A DNA stretch of 64,000 nucleotides from Saccharopolyspora soli (GTDB lineage: Bacteria; Actinomycetota; Actinomycetes; Mycobacteriales; Pseudonocardiaceae): positions 1 through 64,000 of the forward strand of contig NZ_JALBWV010000016.1 of NCBI RefSeq assembly GCF_022678645.1, given 5' to 3'. Position numbers and translations under genes: made by a program. The notes beneath the pieces were generated by a model. The model saw nothing but the letters and a program-made list of their open reading frames with translations, was not told where the DNA came from and searched no databases. Below, piece after piece: positions 58,220-64,000 of this stretch; the stretch's first letter is position 1; the number at the start of each line of letters is the position of its first letter.

Positions 58220-59416
58220 TCACAGGGCGGCTCGGGTGATCGGGCAGGACATGCAGCGCGGGCCGCCCCGACCGGAGCCGAGCTCGGAACCGCTGATCCG
58301 CAGCACCTCGATCCCGGCATCCTCCAGCCGGGCGTTGGTCTCCGCGTTGCGCTCGTAGGCGACCACGACGCCCGGTGCCACCGCGAGCGTGTTGTTGCCG
58401 TCCTCCCACTGCTCGCGCTCCGCGGTGACCGGGTCAAGGCCGGTGTCGATCACCCGCAGGTGGTCGATGCCCATCGCCTCCGCCGCGGCGGTCAGGAACG
58501 GCGTCGGGCCGGAAACCAGCAGGTCACCGTCCAGCGGGCGCAGGGTGTAGGCGTGCAGCGAGTCCTGGATCGCCGGGTACATCACCACCGCATCGCGGTC
58601 GACCATCGTGCAGACCGTGTCCAGGTGCATCGACGACCTGGTCTGCTCGATCGGCACGGCCAGCACGGTGTGCGCCAGGTCGTCGGCGAACACCGAGCGG
58701 GCGAACGACTCCGCACCGGCGGGCGTGGTGCGCTCGCCGACGCCGATGGCCACCACGCCCGGCGCGAGCAGCAGCACGTCACCGCCCTCGACGGGCGCGG
58801 AGTGCGCGCCGTAGGCGCGGGCGGCGTGCGAGAACCGCGGGTGGTAGGCGTAAACGAGGTCGGTGAGCGCGGATTCGCGGCGGCGCGCGGGCATCGCGAG
58901 GGCCGCGATCGCGACCCGCTCGCCGACCCACATCGACGAGTCGCGGGTGAACAGCAGGTTCGGCAGCGGGTCGATGGCGAAGTCGTGCGGGTGGTGCATC
59001 CGGCGGACCAGCGACTGCCCCTCCGCGGCGGGCAGCTCCTCGAACGTCATGCCCGCGATGAGGATATCGGCCATCGCGGTGTTGTCCACACTGGACAGAT
59101 GGGAGCGCAGCGTGTCGGAGATGTCCGCGCCCAGCTTGCGCTCGTCCACGCCCGCGAGCACGGCCGCCGCCCGAGCGCGGGCGTCGTGCAGCGCTTCGGT
59201 GAGCAGCTCGCGCAGCAGCAGCACCTCCACGCCCCGGCCGCGGAGCACGTCGGCGAACGCGTCGTGCTCCTCCTGCGCGCGATCGACCCAGGGGATCGCG
59301 TCGAACAGGAGCTGGTCGTTGTTGCGCGGCGTGAGGCGCTTCAGCTCGGTGCCCGGTCGATGCAGCAGCACCGCGTGCAGCGGGCCGACCTCGCTCTGGA
59401 CATGTGGTTCGGTCAC
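58220..59416 (-). CDS. arcA: Arginine deiminase
   Basis: This 398-aa enzyme converts L-arginine to citrulline and ammonia. Catalytic Cys is in [10 protein letters not shown] at the C-terminus. Other family blocks are [13 protein letters not shown], the His motif [18 protein letters not shown], and [20 protein letters not shown]. No arcB/arcC follows, so it works apart from a deiminase pathway operon here. GTG start with TACGCT 7 nt upstream (leaderless). Confidence 0.95.
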   Translation of the reverse strand: MTEPHVQSEVGPLHAVLLHRPGTELKRLTPRNNDQLLFDAIPWVDRAQEEHDAFADVLRGRGVEVLLLRELLTEALHDARARAAAVLAGVDERKLGADISDTLRSHLSSVDNTAMADILIAGMTFEELPAAEGQSLVRRMHHPHDFAIDPLPNLLFTRDSSMWVGERVAIAALAMPARRRESALTDLVYAYHPRFSHAARAYGAHSAPVEGGDVLLLAPGVVAIGVGERTTPAGAESFARSVFADDLAHTVLAVPIEQTRSSMHLDTVCTMVDRDAVVMYPAIQDSLHAYTLRPLDGDLLVSGPTPFLTAAAEAMGIDHLRVIDTGLDPVTAEREQWEDGNNTLAVAPGVVVAYERNAETNARLEDAGIEVLRISGSELGSGRGGPRCMSCPITRAAL

Positions 59417-59423
59417 GATGTGC

Positions 59424-59429
59424 AGCGTA
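59424..59429 (-). promoter_or_regulatory. -10 box TACGCT, leaderless promoter of arcA
   Basis: TACGCT, 7 nt, then GTG 59416 on the minus strand. Confidence 0.6.
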
Positions 59430-59540
59430 GCCGCGACGAAGCAAAACGTCGGTGATCAGCGGCGATTTCGATCGTTCATTAAAAATTCTGGAGTTGAAAC
59501 GTCGAATCGTTGCGCGCTCCAGGGTTGACGAAAACCCGGC

Positions 59541-60350
59541 TCAGGGCAGCCAGCCGACCCGGCCGCGCAGCGCCGCGTACCCGACGAAGGCCACCACGTC
59601 GATCAGCGCGTGCCCGATGACCAGCGGCCACAGCCGGTTGGTGCGCTGCCAGGCCCGCCCGTAGACCAGGCCCATCACGACGTTGCCGACGAACCCGCCG
59701 AAGCCCTGGTACAGGTGGTAGCTGCCGCGCAGCACCGCCGACAGCCACAGCGCCCGGTTCTCCGACCAGCCCAGCTGCCGCAGCCGGGTCAGCAGGTACG
59801 CCACCACCAGGACCTCTTCGGCGAAGGAGTTGCCGAACGCGGCCAGCGTCAGCACCGGTGCCCGCCACCACGCGGCGTCCAAAGTGGATGGTTGCACGGT
59901 CAGGCTGAGGCCCAGCGCGTGCGCGAGGAGGTACAGGCCCAGGCCGGGAATGCCGATCAGGGCGGCGAGGCCGAGCCCTCCGGCGAGGTCGCGACCGGGG
60001 CGGGACCGATCGAGGCCGATCCGCCACAGCGCCATTCCGCCGCGCCACAGCAGGAACACCCCCAACCCGCCCCAGGCGCACAGCCGCAGCACGTTCGTCA
60101 GCTGCTGCAGCAGGTCGAGCAGGCCGAGTTCGGCCTGCGGAACGTTGATCGCGACGTGCTGATCGGCCAGCGGCTCCGGGCGCAGCAGGGCGTCCAGCAG
60201 GGACAGCAGGCTCTGCAGGCCGGAGAGGCCGAGCGTCACGGTGAACACCATGATCAACTCGATGGTGATCGCCCTGCGCTCCGGTCCATCGGTGATCGCC
60301 GCAGGTTCACCGGGCCGGGTCGGGGTCAGCCATGCGCGCAGGGTGCTCAC
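59541..60350 (-). CDS. CPBP family intramembrane protease-like protein
   Basis: This 269-aa protein has about eight helices. CPBP motif 1 is AFGNSFAEEVLVVAYLL: the Glu-Glu pair is kept but the usual Arg of EExxxR is Val. Motif 2 has His in GSYHLYQG and motif 3 His in GHALIDVV. Such variants are common in actinobacteria and may have altered activity. Substrate unknown. GTG 60350 starts 7 nt after TACCGT (leaderless). Confidence 0.85.
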   Translation of the reverse strand: MSTLRAWLTPTRPGEPAAITDGPERRAITIELIMVFTVTLGLSGLQSLLSLLDALLRPEPLADQHVAINVPQAELGLLDLLQQLTNVLRLCAWGGLGVFLLWRGGMALWRIGLDRSRPGRDLAGGLGLAALIGIPGLGLYLLAHALGLSLTVQPSTLDAAWWRAPVLTLAAFGNSFAEEVLVVAYLLTRLRQLGWSENRALWLSAVLRGSYHLYQGFGGFVGNVVMGLVYGRAWQRTNRLWPLVIGHALIDVVAFVGYAALRGRVGWLP

Positions 60351-60357
60351 GCGACGA

Positions 60358-60363
60358 ACGGTA
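60358..60363 (-). promoter_or_regulatory. -10 box TACCGT, leaderless promoter of the CPBP gene
   Basis: TACCGT, 7 nt, then GTG 60350 on the minus strand. Confidence 0.6.
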
Positions 60364-60483
60364 CCCGGACCGGTGACACCGACCGCCGACCGCTCAAAGT
60401 CTGGCAAAACCGGGAAAGTCGGCGCGGAACTGGTCGGCGCCGCCGCGGCGTCGGATCGGTGTCAGCCCGGCGGAGGTGGGGGC

Positions 60484-60840
60484 ATGGACGTCTTCGTGTG
60501 GGGCGAAGCGGACACCGAGCACGCGCTGCGCGTGTTGCAGGCGCTGCGCTGCTTCGAAGTGCTCGACGGGCCGGTCGGACCGGCCGACGTGGTGGGCGTC
60601 CGCGACGGCGTCCTGGTGGAGCTGCGGCGTTCGGATCCGGGCGGACTGCTGGTGCGGTTCGCGGACGGGACGCGGCTGGGGCAGGCGTCGATCGTGGCGC
60701 ACGCCTTCCTCTGGATGATCACCCGCCGAGCGCTGGTGGAGGAGGCGATGTTGGTCGGTCCGGACACCGAACCGCTGCGCTTCCGGGACGGCCGGATCCA
60801 ACGCGGCACCATCCTCGACGAACGCTGCCCCGACGAGTGA
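60484..60840 (+). CDS. Hypothetical protein, 118 aa
   Basis: Small soluble alpha/beta protein without recognised family. It starts MDVFVWGEADTEHALRVLQALRCFEVLDG, where a tandem strand-helix unit with a conserved Cys is visible, and continues GVLVELRRSDPGGLLVRFADG. ATG with GGAGG 9 nt upstream and normal codon bias, so likely real. Confidence 0.65.
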   Translation: MDVFVWGEADTEHALRVLQALRCFEVLDGPVGPADVVGVRDGVLVELRRSDPGGLLVRFADGTRLGQASIVAHAFLWMITRRALVEEAMLVGPDTEPLRFRDGRIQRGTILDERCPDE

Positions 60841-60889
60841 TCCGCCGATTTCGCGCGAAATCGCCACACAGCCGCGAAGGGCCCGGAGG

Positions 60890-61669
60890 TCAGGCCGAGC
60901 GCTGCTCGGCGAGGAAGGGGCAGCCGACGAGGCGGCGGAGCTCAGCGCCGAGGTGTTCGGTGGTGCTGACCGGGCGGGAGAACGCCAGCCGCACGTCGTG
61001 ATCGCCGTCGGCGGATTCCACCCGCAGCCGCAGCCCGTACTTGTCCAACCCGAGCGGCCGGATGTGCCCGCCGCGCAGCTGTTCCGGCAGGTGCCGGGCC
61101 AGCAGCCCGACGACGTCGCGGTGCGACAGCTCCAGGTGCCGCAGCCAGCCGTCCTCGTGCAGGCAGAACGGATCCGGCGCAGCGGCCTGGAATTCCGCCG
61201 GATCCACCGAACTGGTGCCCTCCGAATCGGCCAGCACCAGCGACGCCGACTCCAACCGCAGCACGCTCGCGCCGTGCCCGGTGTCCAGCAGCCGGGGATC
61301 CGGCCGTTCCTCGGCGACCGACAGCACCTCGGCGCGCGCCTCGGCGGGGTCGAGCAGCCGCACCCAACCGGTCAGCCACAGCAGTCCGCGCACCGGCTCG
61401 CGCAGCCGGACCGGGGTCGGGTCGGCGAGCTCCAGCACCGCCGCGAGCTCGCCGCGCGGCGCCTGCCAGGAGGCCGCGATCAGCGGGTGCTCGTCGGCCA
61501 GCAGCATGGTCGCGGTGCCGTTGGGGTGCACGTGGTGCGTCAGCGGTGCGATGCGCGCCGAGGTCTCACCGGATGGCAGGAGTGCCGCGCGGCCACCGCG
61601 CTTGGCGATGCTCCTGGCTCGTTCCGCGGGGTTCGGCGTCGCGGGCCGCCGGATGGTCGTCTCGCCCAC
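60890..61669 (-). CDS. DUF2470 domain protein (heme/iron-associated, split-barrel fold)
   Basis: This 259-aa protein has an N-terminal PPOX-like split barrel (about residues 25-160) and a C-terminal DUF2470 domain (about 165-255; HEDGWLRHLELSHRDVVGLLARHLP, GLDKYGLRLRVESADGDHDVRLAFSRPV). It matches the HugZ/HutZ-like heme-utilisation group. GTG with GGAGG 6-7 nt upstream. A near-consensus IdeR box lies 15 bp before the start, so expression should respond to iron. Confidence 0.85.
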   Translation of the reverse strand: MGETTIRRPATPNPAERARSIAKRGGRAALLPSGETSARIAPLTHHVHPNGTATMLLADEHPLIAASWQAPRGELAAVLELADPTPVRLREPVRGLLWLTGWVRLLDPAEARAEVLSVAEERPDPRLLDTGHGASVLRLESASLVLADSEGTSSVDPAEFQAAAPDPFCLHEDGWLRHLELSHRDVVGLLARHLPEQLRGGHIRPLGLDKYGLRLRVESADGDHDVRLAFSRPVSTTEHLGAELRRLVGCPFLAEQRSA

Positions 61670-61683
61670 TGCTCACCTCCAAC

Positions 61684-61702
61684 TTAGGCAAGCCTAACTT
61701 AA
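61684..61702 (-). promoter_or_regulatory. IdeR/DtxR iron box before the DUF2470 gene
   Basis: On the minus strand TTAAGTTAGGCTTGCCTAA matches 16 of 19 consensus positions. Placement at the promoter fits iron-dependent repression. Confidence 0.75.
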
Positions 61703-62044
61703 ATGCCCGGCGTGGGGAAGTCGGCTGTCCCGAGTTCACCCGGACTCGGCAAGCACGACATCTTGCGCTCCGGCGCCAGTCGCCTCGCATTCACGCAAAG
61801 TGACTACCGGCCGATGCTCGGACATCGTCCCGCAACGGCCGTCCGACCGGAAATGCCCGTGCCGGTGACCCCGTGATCGGAACGCCGGTGTTCCGCCGGG
61901 CGGGCCGAACCGATCCGCGCACCTCTCTTATTACCAGCTGGAACGCCCTCGCGGAGCGGCAATCGGAGTAGTGCGGAAGGGTCCGTGCGAACGCGGTCGG
62001 CGGCGGGTGGATGATGATGCGCAAACCCGGCGAGGGAGGCGCGA
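61703..62044. other. 342-bp intergenic region without recognised gene
   Basis: Between the iron box and the tyrosine-catabolism genes. It holds no family-like reading frame; the segment CTCTCTTATTACCAGCTGG (about 61923-61941) is the only AT-richer part. Confidence 0.45.
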
Positions 62045-62104
62045 ATGACCCCGCCAGACGTCCGCTTATCGGGCACCTTTGTTCACTGGCCGATACGGCA
62101 TTAG
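62045..62104 (+). CDS. Possible 19-codon leader peptide
   Basis: ATG with an excellent ribosome site (GAGGGAGG, 5 nt spacing), coding MTPPDVRLSGTFVHWPIRH then TAG. The stop overlaps the -10 box of the next gene. Could be a leader ORF or chance; the fah operon promoter lies inside it. Confidence 0.3.
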   Translation: MTPPDVRLSGTFVHWPIRH

Positions 62105-62107
62105 CGT
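62079..62107 (+). promoter_or_regulatory. Promoter TTGTTC - 17 bp - TAGCGT (leaderless)
   Basis: A -35 box TTGTTC (62079-62084), exactly 17 bp, then -10 box TAGCGT (62102-62107), then 7 nt and GTG 62115. Confidence 0.65.
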
Positions 62108-62114
62108 GTCTGCC

Positions 62115-62981
62115 GTGTCAAGCGCTGTTGAGCTTCGCGCGCCCGGTCCGCGCGGCATCCCGCCCCTGTTCGCCCGACTGGTTGACGACGCCGCGCTGTT
62201 CCCACCCGGGACCGCGGCGGTGCCGCAGGCGGTGGCCGAGCACCTCGAAGCGCGCGGCGGGGAGTACACGGGTCTGCTCGGGCCGATGCTGTGCCAGGCG
62301 TCCAGGCTGGCCGAACTGATCACCGAACTGGCGAAGGTGAAGCCGAGCGCGCCGGTGCCGCTGTCCTTGGTCTGCGACACCGGATTGGGAGGTGTGCCCA
62401 AGGCGCTGTCGATCATCGAGGGGCGGCAGGAGCTGCTGGCGCTGCGGATGGTCGAGATGCCAGCGCCGTCGGACGTCGACGACATCTGGCTGGAGCGGGT
62501 GTCGGAGTTCGTCCCGGAAGACATCATCCGGGTGGTCGAACCGCGCCGCGGCGGCGACGGCTGGCTGGACGGCATTCGGCGGGTGGCCGAGCACGGCTGC
62601 TGGCCGAAGCTGCGCTGCGGCGGGCAGACCGCTGAATCGGTGCCGTCCGTCGACGTGATCACCGACTTCCTCGCGGTGGCTGGCGCCCTCGACGTCCCGT
62701 TCAAGGCCACCACCGGCCTGCACACCGCGGTGCGCAGCACCGATCCGGAGACCGGGTTCGTCCACCACGGCTTCCTCAACCTCCTGGTGGCCACGGCGCG
62801 TTCGCTGTCCGGCAAGGACGTGCGGGCCGCGTTGGCCAGCACCGACGGCGAGGCGTTGGCGGAGGAGGCGGGTTCCCTCTCCGACGACGCGGCCAACGCG
62901 GTGCGCGACGTGTTCGCCTCCTACGGCTCGTGCTCGTTGCAGGACCCGGTCGCCGAACTCGAAGGATTGGGGCTGCTTTGA
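62115..62981 (+). CDS. Conserved protein paired with fumarylacetoacetase
   Basis: This 288-aa protein has repeated LVCDTGLGG, RMVEMPAPSDVDD and FKATTGLHTAVR motifs. The FKATTGLHTAV pattern and (beta/alpha) repeats suggest a TIM-barrel, but I cannot name the family. Directly coupled (TTGA overlap) to fumarylacetoacetase, so a role in tyrosine/homogentisate catabolism is likely (context). GTG 62115 follows from the promoter; GTG 62106 would overlap it. Confidence 0.75.
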   Translation: MSSAVELRAPGPRGIPPLFARLVDDAALFPPGTAAVPQAVAEHLEARGGEYTGLLGPMLCQASRLAELITELAKVKPSAPVPLSLVCDTGLGGVPKALSIIEGRQELLALRMVEMPAPSDVDDIWLERVSEFVPEDIIRVVEPRRGGDGWLDGIRRVAEHGCWPKLRCGGQTAESVPSVDVITDFLAVAGALDVPFKATTGLHTAVRSTDPETGFVHHGFLNLLVATARSLSGKDVRAALASTDGEALAEEAGSLSDDAANAVRDVFASYGSCSLQDPVAELEGLGLL

Positions 62982-64000
62982 CCTGGATCGAGGACCCCGA
63001 GTTCGCCCCGGACAAGCCGTTCGGTCCGCAGACGCTGCCCTACGGGGTGCTGGTGACCGGCGGCGGCCCGGTCGTGGCGGTGCGGGTCGGACGGCATGCG
63101 CTGCCGCTGCGCGGCATCGCCGGGGCGCTGGGTCCTCGACTGGCCGACGTGGTCTCCGGTGGCTCGCTCGACCCGCTGCTGGCGGCGGGCCCCGCGCACT
63201 GGCACGAGCTGCGCAACCGGCTCACCGAGATCGTCACGGCGGACCGGGCGCCGACCGGTGCGGAACTGGTGCGCACCGACTGGCACACCCTGGTGCTGCC
63301 CTTCACCGTCGCCGACTACGTCGACTTCTTCTCGTGCCGGTACCACGCGGAGAACGTCAGCCGCATCCTCCGCCGCGGCGCCGCGCCGCTGGCCGAGAAC
63401 TGGTCGTACCAGCCGGTGGCCAACCACGGCCGGGCGGGCACGGTGTACGTCTCCGGCACGGACATCCACCGGCCGAGCGGGCAGCGCAAGGCCGCCGGTG
63501 ACCTGCAGCCCGCGTTCGGCCCGACCCGGCGGCTGGATTTCGAGGCGGAGGTCGGGTTCGTCTGCGGCGGCGAGCCGGTCAGCCAGGTGTCCACCGCGGA
63601 GTTCGCCGAGCACGTGTTCGGCGTGGCGCTGGTCAACGACTGGTCCGCGCGGGACGTCCAGGTGTGGGAGTCCAAGCCGCTGGGGCCGTTCCTGGCCAAG
63701 TCGTTCGCCACCTCGATCGCCGGGTGGATCACCCCGCTGGCAGCGTTCGAGCACGCGCGGGTGTCCGTGCCCGCGCCGGAGCACGCGTTGCCGTCGTACC
63801 TGGTCGAGGCCGAACCCTGGGGGCTGGACCTGCGGCTGGAGGTGCGGTGCAACGAGACGCTGCTGGCCCGGCCGCGGTTCGAGCACATGGCCTGGTCGCC
63901 AGCGCAGCAGTTGGCGCACCTGACGGTGAACGGGGCGCCGGTGCGGGCGGGTGATCTGTTCGCCTCCGGCACGGTGTCCGGCCCGGAGCGCGACCAGCGC
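62978..64000 (+). CDS. fahA: Fumarylacetoacetase, 3' end outside the window
   Basis: 341 codons are present without a stop; the family is about 400-430 aa. FAH splits fumarylacetoacetate into fumarate and acetoacetate, the last step of tyrosine degradation. Seen: the metal/catalytic block DYVDFFSCRYHAENVSRIL (about residue 115), the E-x-E metal ligands in LDFEAEVGFV (about 200), and NDWSARDVQVWESKPLGPFLAKSFATS (about 230). It begins at an unusual TTG inside the TTGA overlap with the preceding gene. No homogentisate genes are in the window. Confidence 0.95.
   Translation, partial: MTWIEDPEFAPDKPFGPQTLPYGVLVTGGGPVVAVRVGRHALPLRGIAGALGPRLADVVSGGSLDPLLAAGPAHWHELRNRLTEIVTADRAPTGAELVRTDWHTLVLPFTVADYVDFFSCRYHAENVSRILRRGAAPLAENWSYQPVANHGRAGTVYVSGTDIHRPSGQRKAAGDLQPAFGPTRRLDFEAEVGFVCGGEPVSQVSTAEFAEHVFGVALVNDWSARDVQVWESKPLGPFLAKSFATSIAGWITPLAAFEHARVSVPAPEHALPSYLVEAEPWGLDLRLEVRCNETLLARPRFEHMAWSPAQQLAHLTVNGAPVRAGDLFASGTVSGPERDQR

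Noticed and set aside
61804..62076. A 90-codon minus-strand frame in the intergenic region
   Set aside because: Arg/Pro/Gly-rich, no ribosome site, no similarity.

Overview
The window is a high-GC actinobacterial chromosome segment with GTG/ATG/TTG starts, many 1-4 nt gene overlaps and frequent leaderless promoters. Family content (YcnI/CopC pair, TM0106-type nuclease, baeRF protein, type VII secretion target operon, LytS/LytTR next to acetate-type symporters, IdeR-type iron boxes, SEC-C/DUF5926 protein) points to Pseudonocardiaceae. Saccharopolyspora is my best guess, by inference only. About 59 protein genes or gene remnants and one tRNA are supported. No prophage, plasmid, CRISPR array or intact insertion sequence was seen.

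Layout. 0.1-2.1 kb: copper-type locus (membrane protein, YcnI, CopC). 2.2-7.6 kb: compatible-solute operon joining a BCCT carrier to an OpuC-type ABC importer. 7.7-14.5 kb: conserved actinobacterial protein, RecB-like nuclease, zinc alcohol dehydrogenase, HSD10-type SDR, aldo/keto reductase and UDP-glucose dehydrogenase. 15.2-21 kb: gamma-glutamyltransferase, glycerate kinase with SLC13 permease, EamA exporter. 21-25 kb: baeRF protein and an OmpR-type two-component system with a poly-Asp secreted protein. 25-32.3 kb: a methyltransferase/GT2/GT4 fusion, an anchored SHOCT-like protein, an acyltransferase-3 protein and MsrA. 32.3-38.4 kb is the accessory-looking part: lone Mrr nuclease, a duplicated ABM-like gene, hypothetical proteins, a DUF397 remnant, an FMN hydroxyacid oxidase, palindromic tandem repeats in C/A-skewed DNA, a dodecin and tRNA-Gly. 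38.4-49.5 kb: F420-type PPOX protein, ECF sigma factor, Fpg/Nei glycosylase, then LytS kinase, S49 peptidase, LytTR regulator and two SSS symporters with a DUF485 subunit. 49.8-54.3 kb: rhodanese, DUF4328 protein, GDPD, DUF5926, and a SigE-family sigma factor with a membrane partner. 54.3-64 kb: iron-box-controlled ferritin, type VII secretion operon, arginine deiminase, CPBP protease, iron-box-controlled DUF2470 protein, and a tyrosine-catabolism pair running off the edge.

Non-coding highlights. (1) A roughly 220-bp repeat with imperfect terminal inverted repeats occurs five times. In four cases one fixed end lies 0-9 bp after a stop codon. (2) Several genes have a TANNNT -10 box 6-8 nt before the start codon, which marks leaderless mRNAs and corrects several starts. 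(3) Three convergent gene pairs end in nested hairpins with the same outer stem (GTCGTGAG). (4) Perfect palindromes built from DnaA-box-like words follow two genes. (5) Three iron boxes lie before the ferritin and DUF2470 genes. All of this is read by eye; no database search was possible.
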